Origin: Variovorax brevis
GTDB taxonomy: Bacteria > Pseudomonadota > Gammaproteobacteria > Burkholderiales > Burkholderiaceae_C
Direction of reading: 5' to 3'
Assembly: GCF_030317105.1 (NCBI RefSeq)
Contig: NZ_JASZYG010000001.1
Location: 434,001-498,000, forward strand
Length of the DNA: 64,000 bases
Part shown: piece after piece, positions 43,754 to 52,095 of the stretch
How positions within the stretch are numbered: the stretch's first letter is position 1
How the letters are laid out: every line of letters begins with the position of its first letter
The notes under the pieces: model-generated
Database searches by the model: none
What the model was told of the DNA's origin: nothing
The model's input: only the letters and a program-made list of their open reading frames with translations
Position numbers and translations under genes: made by a program

Positions 43754-44878
43754 ATGGCAACCCTTTTCAAGCCTGACCTCGTGCGCGAGACGCGGTGGTC
43801 CAGGAAGCTGATGGATGTGCTCATCCGGGCCGGGCTCGTGCTGGCGCTAACGCTGCTGTGCTTCCGCATCTTCGCGCCCTTCATCACCATGATGGCGTGG
43901 GCGCTGATCCTGGCGGTGACGGTCTACCCGGGCCATCAGGCGCTCGCACGCAAGCTGGGCGGCAAACAGGGGTTGGCGGCCACCTTGCTTGTGCTGGGAG
44001 GGATCGCCCTGATCGTGGTGCCCATGGCCGTGGTGCTGGGCTCGATGGGCGATTCGGTCCATGAAACCGTGGAACGGGTGCGCGGCAACAAGGTGGAAAT
44101 TCCCGCGCCGCCGCCCGGCGTGGCCGAGTGGCCCGTCATCGGCCCGAAAGTGCATGCCGCCTGGTCGCTGGCGCATAGCGACATGCCTTCGGTCATCCAG
44201 CGGATGCAGCCGCAGCTTGGCGAGCTGGCCGCCAAGGCGCTGGAGATGGTGGCGAGCATCGCCGGAACGGTGCTGCTTTTCATGGCCTCCTTCATCATTG
44301 CCGGCATCATCATGACCTTCGGGGAATCGGGTGCCCAAGCCGCGCGGGCCATCCTGGGGCGCATCGTCGGCAGCGAGCGGGGGGTGGAGTTCGCGACGCT
44401 GTCCACCGCGACCATTCGCGCGGTGTCATTGGGCGTGGTCGGCGTCGCCTTCATCCAGGCCATGGTCGTGGGCATCGTGATGATCGTGGCCGCTGTTCCG
44501 TTCGGCGGCGTGCTGGCGATGATCGTGCTGGTTCTGGGGATCGCGCAGGTGCCGGCGCTGCTGGTCACCTTGCCAGTCATCGCGTATATCTGGATAAGCG
44601 GCAATTACGCCACCGTGCCGGCCGTCATCTACACGGTGTTGCTGGCGGTCGGCGGCATGCTCGACAACGTGCTCAAGCCGCTCCTGCTGGGCCGGGGCGT
44701 GGATGCGCCCATGCCGGTGGTGTTGCTCGGTGCACTGGGCGGTCTCGCCGGCGCCGGCATCCTGGGCATGTTCATCGGCGCCACCGCGCTGAGCCTGGGC
44801 TATCAGATCCTCATGCGGTGGGTCGCAACCGATCCGGACGTCGTCGATGTGGAAAGCATATTGCCGCCTCCACCTTGA
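43754..44878 (+). CDS. AI-2E family (PerM-like) membrane transporter
   Basis: A 374-residue inner-membrane protein of the AI-2E/UPF0118 family, which includes TqsA/PerM and sodium/proton antiporters; substrate is not predictable. Hydrophobic segments include VLALTLLCFRIFAPFITMMAWALIL near the start, VLLFMASFIIAGIIMTF and, diagnostic for the family, PFGGVLAMIVLVLGIAQVPALLV and VLLGALGGLAGAGILGMFIG. The region LKPLLLGRGVDAPMPVVLL is the conserved C-terminal signature. ATG 43754 has AAAGG 7 bases upstream. An FNR-type box lies just upstream. Confidence 0.87.
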   Translation: MATLFKPDLVRETRWSRKLMDVLIRAGLVLALTLLCFRIFAPFITMMAWALILAVTVYPGHQALARKLGGKQGLAATLLVLGGIALIVVPMAVVLGSMGDSVHETVERVRGNKVEIPAPPPGVAEWPVIGPKVHAAWSLAHSDMPSVIQRMQPQLGELAAKALEMVASIAGTVLLFMASFIIAGIIMTFGESGAQAARAILGRIVGSERGVEFATLSTATIRAVSLGVVGVAFIQAMVVGIVMIVAAVPFGGVLAMIVLVLGIAQVPALLVTLPVIAYIWISGNYATVPAVIYTVLLAVGGMLDNVLKPLLLGRGVDAPMPVVLLGALGGLAGAGILGMFIGATALSLGYQILMRWVATDPDVVDVESILPPPP

Positions 44879-44950
44879 GACGGTGGGCGCCATTGGCATT
44901 GCAGGGGTGAGGGTGCGGGCGATGGCGCCGCTGAACGCAGGAGCTACACC

Positions 44951-45409
44951 ATGCTGATCAATCTGGCGATCGGGCTGCCAACCGTCCTGCTGTGCCTTGT
45001 GCTGCAGGCGGTCTTCACGTTCTGGTGCGTTCGCTACTACTCCGAGCGAACTCACCGCGAGGCCAACGCCGAGAGGCCATTCGTCCAGATCCGCTCGCTC
45101 CTGCTCGTGATGGTCGTGCTGATGATGGGCAACTTCATCCAGATCATGATCTGGGGATTGCTGTTCATGGCGCTGGGAGAATTCAGGGAGTTGTACGAGG
45201 CGGTGTACCACTCTGCAGTGAACTTCAGTTCGCTGGGCTACGGTGATGTCGTGATGACCAGGCCCTGGAAGCTGCTGGGCCCGCTCGAAGCCGGGAACGG
45301 GGTGTTGATGTTCGGGTTGACCGGTGCCGCGTTGATGGCGATCCTGCAACAGATGATCAGGGGCCAGGTCGAAAGCACGGCGCCGGGTCCGTCCGACAAG
45401 GGGAACTGA
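44951..45409 (+). CDS. Two-TM potassium-channel-like protein
   Basis: A 152-residue inner-membrane protein with an ion-channel (Ion_trans_2) core. The pore region reads VNFSSLGYGDVVM, where LGYGD corresponds to the selectivity filter T-V-G-Y-G-D with Leu at the second place. It is flanked by LLFMALGEFRELYEAVYHSA and a following helix (GVLMFGLTGAALMAIL). An additional hydrophobic segment lies at the N-terminus. No regulatory RCK or cyclic-nucleotide domain is attached, so gating is unclear. It follows the AI-2E gene by 72 bp on the same strand. Confidence 0.8.
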   Translation: MLINLAIGLPTVLLCLVLQAVFTFWCVRYYSERTHREANAERPFVQIRSLLLVMVVLMMGNFIQIMIWGLLFMALGEFRELYEAVYHSAVNFSSLGYGDVVMTRPWKLLGPLEAGNGVLMFGLTGAALMAILQQMIRGQVESTAPGPSDKGN

Positions 45410-45514
45410 GAACTGCGTGATGCTGGCCCGCATCGAGCGCCCGGATCCCGTTGGCGCGCGCCGCCGACAAGGGATACATTCGGCCGTGTCAGCCACACTG
45501 GATTCGAGGCCCCC

Positions 45515-46255
45515 TTGACCGCTCCGCAACGCTTTCTCATGTGGTTCCTGTCGATGGCCTGCGTGATGGCGGGCGCCGCAACCCCGGATCCGGGCGTGCC
45601 CTGTGAGCCACGCAGTCTTGCCTTCGACGACAAGAATTCAGGGTGGTCACACGTGCCGCTGTCCAAGCTCAAGCGCGACACGGTGTACGACGTGGTGCAG
45701 GAGGGCGATCGCAAGGCCGTGCTGCGTGCCACCGCGGACCGATCGGCCTCGCTGTTCGTTGCGCCGCTGAAGCCTGCGCTGCGCACGCCTGTGACGCTCA
45801 GCTGGGAATGGAAGACCGATGCGCTCATTGCCGGCGCTGACAACCGCGTCAAGGAACGCGAGGACGCACCCCTGCGCGTGCTGGTGGCCTTCGACGGTGA
45901 CGTCGCCACCTTGCCCGAAGCAGAGCAGAAGCGTTTCAGTCGAGCCAAAAGCCTGGGCCGGCGCGATCCCCCCTACGCAGTGCTGATGTATATCTGGACC
46001 AACCAGGGCCCGGTGGACAGCGTGATTCCGTCGGCGCACACGAGCCAGATCAAGATGCTGGCTGTGGCCTCGGGGACGGGCGGCCTGGGCAGTTGGCAGC
46101 GGATGCAGCGCAACGTCGCCGACGACTACAAGAAGGCCTTTGGCGCGGAACCGGGTCCGGTGCTGGCGGTTGCCGTGATGACCGACACTGACAACACCGG
46201 CACGAAAGCGGTTGGAAGTTACGCCGGCATCCAGATCGACTGCGGGAATCGCTGA
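45515..46255 (+). CDS. DUF3047 exported protein
   Basis: A 246-residue protein of the DUF3047 family with an N-terminal hydrophobic signal (FLMWFLSMACVMAGAAT). The family pattern TPVTLSWEWKTDALIAGADNR, followed by DAPLRVLVAFDGD, and PPYAVLMYIWTNQGPVDSVIPS are visible; it looks like a beta-sandwich, function unknown. The likely start is TTG at 45515 with GAGG nearby; ATG 45539 is an alternative. It stands alone, convergent with the SYLF lipoprotein. Confidence 0.72.
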   Translation: MTAPQRFLMWFLSMACVMAGAATPDPGVPCEPRSLAFDDKNSGWSHVPLSKLKRDTVYDVVQEGDRKAVLRATADRSASLFVAPLKPALRTPVTLSWEWKTDALIAGADNRVKEREDAPLRVLVAFDGDVATLPEAEQKRFSRAKSLGRRDPPYAVLMYIWTNQGPVDSVIPSAHTSQIKMLAVASGTGGLGSWQRMQRNVADDYKKAFGAEPGPVLAVAVMTDTDNTGTKAVGSYAGIQIDCGNR

Positions 46256-46434
46256 TCGCCTTGGCTCCGCCGCCGCGAAAGGCCGCCCCTGGGATCCAGC
46301 CACTTTCCCGCCGGGGTTTCGCGCCGGCCAAATGACGGGCCAACTGCAGTGGTGCGGCGCGCGCTTGATCAGCCGTCATGCGATGGCGCGGCTGCGAAAT
46401 CCCTGAACGCGCAGGGCTTTCGCGCCGCCCCACA

Positions 46435-46998
46435 TCACAGGTCGAGCTTGTTGATCTTGGTGCCGTCGAGGCTGAGGTTGGCCATCAGGCCGGCATTGCT
46501 CAGCGCATAGCCCACGATGGGTTGCTGGACGGTCTGCGTGTCCACGGCCGCTGACGCGCCCACCTTGAGCATGGTCACCGACGCATCGGCACCGGCGGTC
46601 CAGCCCTTGCTTGCGCGAAACTTGTCCAGCGCCTCTTGCGTCATGAAGAGCACATAGACCGCCTTGGAGTCGGCGCCGGCGAGCAGGCCCACCGATGCGG
46701 CGGTGGTGCTGTAGTAACCGTCGGTCTTGCCGCCAACGCGCAACGCGCCCTGGCCGTAGGAGCCGCCCACACCCAGTCCAGCAGAAAGCACCGAGGGGAA
46801 CACCAGCACGCCCCTGGCCTTGGCCGTCATTTCACGCGAGCCCGGCACCTGGGCGTAGAGCTTGGACAGCGAACTGTCGATCGACGCATCGATGCTGTTG
46901 CGACTGGCCGCCGGGTTGCCGCCCGTGGTCGACGTGGTGGTGCATGCCGACGCCAGCACGGCGACGAGCCCCGCGACAAAGAATGATCGCTTGTTCAT
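46435..46998 (-). CDS. SYLF-domain (YSC84-like) lipoprotein
   Basis: A 187-residue lipoprotein (lipobox LASAC). The mature part after a Thr/Ser-rich linker is a SYLF domain: KARGVLVFPSVLSAGLGVGGSYGQGAL and the ending SLDGTKINKL. SYLF/YSC84 domains bind lipids in eukaryotes; in bacteria such lipoproteins are common and uncharacterised. ATG 46998 has CAGGAGAA 8 bases upstream. Confidence 0.8.
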   Translation of the reverse strand: MNKRSFFVAGLVAVLASACTTTSTTGGNPAASRNSIDASIDSSLSKLYAQVPGSREMTAKARGVLVFPSVLSAGLGVGGSYGQGALRVGGKTDGYYSTTAASVGLLAGADSKAVYVLFMTQEALDKFRASKGWTAGADASVTMLKVGASAAVDTQTVQQPIVGYALSNAGLMANLSLDGTKINKLDL

Positions 46999-47331
46999 GT
47001 GGATGTTCTCCTGTAGTTGCCTGGCGGTCATTGTGCGTTGGCCAGTGCGCATCGAACAAGCCACTGCGCGTAGGCCTTCGCCGCGTTCTCGTGACGTGCC
47101 AAACAGACGCTGCTGCAACCGGAAAAGCACGCACGCGCACGGGTCCACCGTGCTGCACCTGGCTGTTGCTCAATTCACATGACTGTTTTGCACGGCGAGT
47201 GCACCAGCCAAGGCCTTGAGGCGGGTGCTGTCCGTTTGCGTTGTTCGACAGTCGCCCGACAGCGCACCGCCGCTCACGGCCATGTTGGCCACTTGGCCCG
47301 TCGCGCCATTGCAGGCCGATAGCCATTCAAA
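46999..47331. other. Intergenic region without a convincing gene
   Basis: About 330 bases upstream of the SYLF lipoprotein. A 63-codon minus-strand frame (47170-47361) covers part of it, but it has no good ribosome site and no recognised family. It shares its start region with the duplicated promoter, so it could be a gene remnant. The SYLF promoter presumably lies here, but I could not place it. Confidence 0.4.
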
Positions 47332-47394
47332 TTGTGCATGGACGACATAAGTCGATTTCATTTTACTTATGCGCTCTTCACCGGTGCAATCGGG
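47332..47394. promoter_or_regulatory. Copy of the LysR/monooxygenase divergent promoter, upstream of the MATE gene
   Basis: TTGTGCAT (47332), TTTCATTTTACTTAT (47356) and TGCAATCGGG (47385) occur in the same order and at the same spacings (24 and 29 bases) as at 49848, 49872 and 49901 between lysR and the SsuD-like gene. Read on the minus strand, the first element begins ATGCACAATTTGAAT (MHNLN), matching the start MHKLN of the LysR protein, but the frame is not LysR after that and stops within about 20 codons. It therefore looks like a duplicated divergent promoter with the LysR gene lost. Confidence 0.6.
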
Positions 47395-47432
47395 TCTTCA
47401 ACGACGAGAAGACGCAACACAGAGACGACCAC

Positions 47433-47513
47433 ATGACCACCAAAAACATTCAATTGCAGGCCGCGCCCCTCTTGGCGAAACGCTGGCCCGACTTGTCCAA
47501 TGACTGCCATTGA
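47433..47513 (+). CDS. Possible 26-residue leader peptide overlapping the MATE start
   Basis: A short frame starting MTTKNIQLQAAPLLAKRWPD and ending LSNDCH, 38 bp after the duplicated promoter. This is about where the monooxygenase starts in the other copy (ATG 30 bp after TGCAATCGGG). It ends at 47513, past the MATE ATG at 47500, in a different frame. It may be the remnant of a gene that once followed the promoter copy, or a coupling leader. Confidence 0.3.
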   Translation: MTTKNIQLQAAPLLAKRWPDLSNDCH

Positions 47514-48903
47514 TCCACGTACGCGCCTCCTTCTGGAGGCCCCCATCGTGCCGACCGTCCTGCGCCTGGCAGCGCCCAACGTGTTGGTGATGGTTGCACA
47601 GGCCTGCGCCGGCCTTGTCGAAACTTATTTTGTCGGCAAGCTCGGTACCGATGCGTTGGCCGCCATGGCGCTTGTGTTTCCGATTGTCATGCTCATGCAG
47701 ATGACTTCCGCAGGCGCCATGGGCGGCGGCATTGCATCGTCGATTGCGCGAGCACTCGGCGCGCGACGCCGGGCCGATGCCGATGCGCTGGTGATCCACG
47801 CGCTGGTGATTGCGCTGGGCTTCGGGCTTGCTTTCACGTTGGCGCTGCTGCTGGGTGGCCGCTGGCTGTATGCGCAGATGGGCGGCACCGGGGCGTCGCT
47901 CGATGCTGCGCTGGTCTACTCGAACTGGGTGTTTGCCGGCGCGGTGCTTGTCTGGCTTTTCAACTCGCTGGCGGCGGTGCTTCGTGGCACCGGCAACATG
48001 GCCGTGCCAGCCAACGTCACCGTCGCGGGCGTCGTGGTGCTGGTTCCACTGTCGCCCTTGCTCATCTTTGGCTGGGGTCCGATTCCTGGCATGGGCATCG
48101 CCGGCGGTGCGGTGGCGCTGCTCCTGTACTACCTCGTGGGAACGATTGCGCTCTGGATGTACCTGCGTTCGCCGCGTAGCCTGCTCAAGCCAAGCCTCGC
48201 GGGTGTGCGGCTTCGCTGGCCGCTGTTCAGCGACATCTTGCGTGTGGGCCTTGTCGGTGCAATCGCAACGGTGGCGACCAACCTCTCAATCGGCATCGCA
48301 ACGGCACTGTCGGGGCATTTCGGGCCAGGCGCGATCGCGGGCTATGGCACCGCAGCGCGCCTCGAGTACCTGCTGGTGCCGTTGGTGTTCGGCTTTGGCG
48401 CACCGCTGCTGGCCATCGTCGGCACCTGCATAGGTGCTGGCAAAAAGGAACGCGCCCTCAAGGCCGCATGGATCGGCGCAGCGATGTGCTTTGCCATCAC
48501 CGAGGCGATTGGTCTGGCGGCGGCCATCTTCCCGCGTCCCTGGTTGATGTTGTTCGGCGACAACCCTGCGATGCTGGAGGCGGGGATCCAATACCTGCGC
48601 GCCGTCGGGCCGCTGTACGGTTTCTTCGGCCTTGGACAGGTGCTGCATTTCGCGTCGCAAGGCTCAGGGCGCCTGTTCTGGCCTGTGGTTGCAAACATCG
48701 CACGCCTGGCCGTGGCTGGCATCGGGGGATGGATTGCGTTGAACTGGGGCGGTGAGTTGGTGCACGTATTCGTTGCGCAGGGCATGGCACTGGTGGTGTA
48801 CGGCCTTGGCATCGCGGCCGTGGTGGCCGGCGGTGCGTGGTTTGGCCGCCTGGGCTGGCCGCGCACCACGGCCGGGTTGATACAACGCATCCAGGCGACC
48901 TGA
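47500..48903 (+). CDS. MATE-family multidrug efflux transporter
   Basis: A 467-residue inner-membrane antiporter with twelve hydrophobic segments in two MATE repeats (MTAIDPRTRLLLEAPIVPTV then VLRLAAPNVLVMVAQACAGL and YFVGKLGTDALAAMAL; second half ILRVGLVGAIATVATNLSIG). The NorM-type pattern PGMGIAGGA and GTGNMAVPANV are visible. It probably exports organic cations or drugs with Na+ or H+. Its upstream region duplicates the LysR-controlled promoter 2.5 kb to the right, so it may share that regulator. Confidence 0.87.
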   Translation: MTAIDPRTRLLLEAPIVPTVLRLAAPNVLVMVAQACAGLVETYFVGKLGTDALAAMALVFPIVMLMQMTSAGAMGGGIASSIARALGARRRADADALVIHALVIALGFGLAFTLALLLGGRWLYAQMGGTGASLDAALVYSNWVFAGAVLVWLFNSLAAVLRGTGNMAVPANVTVAGVVVLVPLSPLLIFGWGPIPGMGIAGGAVALLLYYLVGTIALWMYLRSPRSLLKPSLAGVRLRWPLFSDILRVGLVGAIATVATNLSIGIATALSGHFGPGAIAGYGTAARLEYLLVPLVFGFGAPLLAIVGTCIGAGKKERALKAAWIGAAMCFAITEAIGLAAAIFPRPWLMLFGDNPAMLEAGIQYLRAVGPLYGFFGLGQVLHFASQGSGRLFWPVVANIARLAVAGIGGWIALNWGGELVHVFVAQGMALVVYGLGIAAVVAGGAWFGRLGWPRTTAGLIQRIQAT

Positions 48904-48934
48904 AGACTCCACGAAGATCGGTCGGTCTTGGGAT

Positions 48935-49855
48935 TCAGGCGACCGTCGCCACCGCCTGCCGGATCTTCTGCAGCAGCCAGGCCAGCGCCTGGTCTGCCTC
49001 GAAGCGCTTGTGCCAGGCGATGTACAGGGGCGAGGGCGCGAAGTCGATCGGCGGCTCGTGCATGCTCAGGCCGAACAGGTCGGCAAAGGTCGGCGCCATG
49101 CCGCTGGGCAGGTTGCAGATGTAGCCGGTGCGCGCCGCGATCGCCGGCATCGCGATGAAGTGCTGCACCACTGCGCCGATCGGGCGCTTCAGGTTCTGCG
49201 CGGCCAGTGTCTGATCGACCACGCTGCCGCGCCGCTCGGCCAGGCGGATCACGATGTGCGGGCGCTTGAGATATAGCTCCAGCGGAAAGCGCTTCCTGGT
49301 CAGCCGCTCGCGCTTCCAGATCAGGGTGGTGAGCCCGATGCTCGCCGCCACCTCGCTGCGCACGCCCGAGCCCTTGACGGGGGCGGCGTCCAGCACCACG
49401 TCGACCTCCCCGGCTTCCAGCGATTCGTAGCCCATTTCGCCCTCGGGCACGGGCACCAGCTTGATGAGGATGCCCGGTGCCTCCTGCGCGACCGCTTCGA
49501 TCAGTTGCGGCGCAATCGCGAACTCCACGAGGTCGCCGCCGGCGATGCGGAACTCACGCTGCGCCAGCGAGGGCACGAAAGCTTCGCCCGCCTGCAGGGC
49601 GAAGCCGATCTGCGAAAGCGCCTGGCGCACCGGTGTCAATAGTTGCTCGGCCCGTGCGGTGGGCACCAGCCCGTCGCGACCCGACACAAAAAGCTCATCT
49701 CCCAGGGCGTCGCGCAGGCGCCGCAGCGCATGGCTCACCGCCGGCTGGCTCAGGGCCAACTTGTCGCTGGCCCGCGTCACGCTGCGCGTCTCCCACAGCT
49801 TCAGAAAGACCGCCAGCAGGTTCAGGTCGAAGGTGTTGATATTCAGTTTGTGCAT
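48935..49855 (-). CDS. LysR-type transcriptional regulator
   Basis: A 306-residue regulator: winged helix-turn-helix at residues 9-68 (LNLLAVFLKLWETRSVTRAS, then LALSQPAVSHALRRLRDALG) followed by a substrate-binding domain (EFRIAGGDLVEFAIAPQLIE). It is divergent from the SsuD-like monooxygenase gene with an 84-bp intergenic region, the usual arrangement for control of the neighbour. The effector is unknown; a sulfonate-, sulfone- or related signal is suggested by the genes it faces. Confidence 0.88.
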   Translation of the reverse strand: MHKLNINTFDLNLLAVFLKLWETRSVTRASDKLALSQPAVSHALRRLRDALGDELFVSGRDGLVPTARAEQLLTPVRQALSQIGFALQAGEAFVPSLAQREFRIAGGDLVEFAIAPQLIEAVAQEAPGILIKLVPVPEGEMGYESLEAGEVDVVLDAAPVKGSGVRSEVAASIGLTTLIWKRERLTRKRFPLELYLKRPHIVIRLAERRGSVVDQTLAAQNLKRPIGAVVQHFIAMPAIAARTGYICNLPSGMAPTFADLFGLSMHEPPIDFAPSPLYIAWHKRFEADQALAWLLQKIRQAVATVA

Positions 49856-49910
49856 AGGTGCAATCCAATCGTTTCATTTTACTTATCACCCTGCCAGAGT
49901 TGCAATCGGG
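49848..49910. promoter_or_regulatory. Divergent lysR/monooxygenase regulatory region
   Basis: The region contains TTTCATTTTACTTAT (49872-49886) and TGCAATCGGG (49901-49910). GTGCAAT...ATTG-like half-sites nearby (TGCAATCCAATCG at 49859) could form LysR T-N11-A-type contacts. A near copy at the same spacings lies before the MATE gene (47332-47394), making both parts likely functional protein-binding or promoter elements. Confidence 0.55.
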
Positions 49911-49939
49911 GTTCTGAGACATCAACCCCGGAGACACAC

Positions 49940-51010
49940 ATGGCCAACAAGGCACCCCTTTCGATGGGCTGGTTCTGCCCGACGCTCGGCGACACCAGCG
50001 CGTTCGGCGACCCGACCCAAAACATCCCCCAATCCCTCGAGCACTTCGAGCGCGTCAGCCTGGCGGCGGAAGCCGCCGGCTTCGACTACATGCTCGTGCC
50101 CGTCACGCCCCTGTGCTGGGACGCATGGGTCACGGCCTCCTTCATGCTGGCCCGCACGAAGAAGTTGAAGGCGCTGGTGGCCATCAAGCCCGGCTACTTC
50201 CACCCGGTGGCGCACGCCAAGATGGTGACGGCCATGGACCAGCTCTCGGGCGGCCGCGTCTACCTCAACCTGATCGCCGGCCTCAGCGAGAAGGATGCCG
50301 TCGCAGAAGGCGGTCACGCTTCGAAAGAACTGCGCTACGAGCAACTCGAGGAAGAAGTGCGCCTCATGAAGCGCCTGTGGACGGAGGAGGGCGTCAAGTT
50401 CGACGGCAAGCACTACCGCGTCGACGGCCCGAAGATCGTGCCCAGCGTGGTGCAGCGGCCGCATCCGCCTTTCTTCCTGGGCGGCGGCTCCGAGCAGGCG
50501 GCCGAGATCTCGGCGCAGCACTCGGCGGTGCACCTCTTCTGGGGCGACTACCCGGAAAAGATCGGCGAGGAAATCAAGGCGATGCGCCAGCGCGCCGCCA
50601 AGTACGGCCGTGAGCAGGAGATCCAGTTCTCGATGCGCCTGCAGGTCATCGTGCGCGAGACCGAGGAAGAAGCTTGGGCCGCAGCCGATCGCCTGATCGA
50701 GGGCGCGGACACGCCCGCTGCGAAGGCCATGGTGACGCACCTGGCCAGCTCCGCCAGCTCGGCGGCCAACAACCGCCAGCGCGAGTTGTCCAAGACCGTG
50801 GGCCGAAAGATGACCCCGCACCTGTGGACCGGCATCACAGAGGTGCGCCCCGGCGCCGGCGTGGCGGTGGTGGGCAACCCGCAGCAGGTGGCGGCGCAGC
50901 TGCGCGAATTCGTCGAGGTGGGCTGCACCGGCTTCTGCCTCTCGGGATACCCGCATCACGAAGAGGCCGAGCGCTTCGGGCGCCTGGTCATGCCGTTGCT
51001 CATGAGCTGA
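49940..51010 (+). CDS. SsuD-like FMNH2-dependent monooxygenase
   Basis: A 356-residue bacterial-luciferase-family monooxygenase expected to use reduced FMN and O2. It resembles alkanesulfonate monooxygenase SsuD throughout: MGWFCPTLGD at the start, a conserved Cys in LCWDAW (SsuD SCEDAW), FLGGGSEQAAEISA, Arg in SMRLQVIVRETEEEAW (position of SsuD Arg226) and Arg in TEVRPGAGVAVVG (position of Arg297), and FCLSGYPHHEEA. SsuD His228 is replaced by Gln. Related enzymes split sulfonates or sulfones into an aldehyde and sulfite or sulfinate, so the exact substrate is open. GGAGA precedes the ATG. The reductase follows 37 bp downstream. Confidence 0.83.
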   Translation: MANKAPLSMGWFCPTLGDTSAFGDPTQNIPQSLEHFERVSLAAEAAGFDYMLVPVTPLCWDAWVTASFMLARTKKLKALVAIKPGYFHPVAHAKMVTAMDQLSGGRVYLNLIAGLSEKDAVAEGGHASKELRYEQLEEEVRLMKRLWTEEGVKFDGKHYRVDGPKIVPSVVQRPHPPFFLGGGSEQAAEISAQHSAVHLFWGDYPEKIGEEIKAMRQRAAKYGREQEIQFSMRLQVIVRETEEEAWAAADRLIEGADTPAAKAMVTHLASSASSAANNRQRELSKTVGRKMTPHLWTGITEVRPGAGVAVVGNPQQVAAQLREFVEVGCTGFCLSGYPHHEEAERFGRLVMPLLMS

Positions 51011-51047
51011 CGCGGCAAATCACCCAGACAAAACAGGAGACAAGACA

Positions 51048-52061
51048 ATGACTGCAACGATCGACAAGACCCAGTTCCGCAAGGCACTTGGCGCCTTCAC
51101 CACCGGCGTCACCGTCGTGACCACGCGCGGTGCCGACGGCAAGGACTATGGCCTGACGGCCAACAGCTTCAACTCGGTGTCCATGGACCCGCCGATGGTG
51201 CTGTGGAGCCTGGGCAAGACATCTTCGAGCATCCAGGCCTTCACCGGCTCGGAGCACTTCGCGGTGCACATCCTGGCGGCCGACCAGGAGGCGGTGTCCA
51301 ACCGCTTCGCCAAGAGCGGCGCCGACAAGTTCGCCGGCATCAAGCCGGCGCGGGGGCACGGGGAGGTGCCGCTGCTGGACGGCTGCTCGGCCCGCTTCGA
51401 ATGCCGCGTGGCCTACCAGTACGACGGCGGCGACCACGTGATCTTCGTGGGCGAGGTGCTCAACTTCGACACCTTCGCTCAACCGCCCTTGATCTTCCAC
51501 GGAGGGAACTACGGTTTGCTGCTCAAGAAAGCCGATGAGGCGGACATCAGCGCCACCTTCGGCGGCGACTGGCTGGGCAACCTGCTGGGGCGTGCCTACT
51601 ACCAGCTGCTGATGCCGATCAAGGCCAACCTGAAGGACAAGGGACTTCGCGACATCCACTACAACATCCTGAGCGTGCTGAGCATGGGCGATGGCCGCAG
51701 CTGCGACGAGATCGCGCGCCTGGTGTCGATCGCTGGCGACCACGTCGACACGTCCCACGTGATGGCGCTGGCCGAACGCGGCCTGGTGCGCATCGAGCAG
51801 GGCGACGCCGGTGCGCAACTCGTGCACTTCACCCCCGAAGGCCGTGCTTACGCCATGGAGTTGCTGGCCTGCTGCAAGGCTGCCGAAGGCGACGCCGAGC
51901 GCGAACTCGACTACCGCGAGGCGCAGGTGCTGAAGCTGCTGCTCAAGCGCGTCATCCGCTCCACCGCGAACGGCCTGCCCGAGCACTGGCGCAAGGAAAA
52001 CTTCTGGCGCGAGAACAACATCTGGCGCGAGGAAGCCCAGACCGCCCAAGCCCACGCCTGA
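51048..52061 (+). CDS. Flavin reductase fused to a MarR-like domain
   Basis: A 337-residue protein. Residues 1-165 are a flavin-reductase domain (FRKALGAFTTGVTVVTTRGADG, LTANSFNSVSMDPPMVLW) that would supply FMNH2 to the SsuD-like enzyme. Residues of about 180-320 read as a MarR-type winged helix (LRDIHYNILSVLSMGDGRSC, DEIARLVSI, RGLVRIEQGDAGAQLVHFTPEG). The same layout is known from Acinetobacter C1-HpaH, where the MarR-like domain senses the substrate and restrains the reductase. By analogy, flavin reduction may be triggered by the pathway substrate. CAGGAGA lies upstream of ATG 51048. Confidence 0.8.
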   Translation: MTATIDKTQFRKALGAFTTGVTVVTTRGADGKDYGLTANSFNSVSMDPPMVLWSLGKTSSSIQAFTGSEHFAVHILAADQEAVSNRFAKSGADKFAGIKPARGHGEVPLLDGCSARFECRVAYQYDGGDHVIFVGEVLNFDTFAQPPLIFHGGNYGLLLKKADEADISATFGGDWLGNLLGRAYYQLLMPIKANLKDKGLRDIHYNILSVLSMGDGRSCDEIARLVSIAGDHVDTSHVMALAERGLVRIEQGDAGAQLVHFTPEGRAYAMELLACCKAAEGDAERELDYREAQVLKLLLKRVIRSTANGLPEHWRKENFWRENNIWREEAQTAQAHA

Positions 52062-52095
52062 GCTGCAGGCAAAGAACTACAGAAGCGAGACAAGC

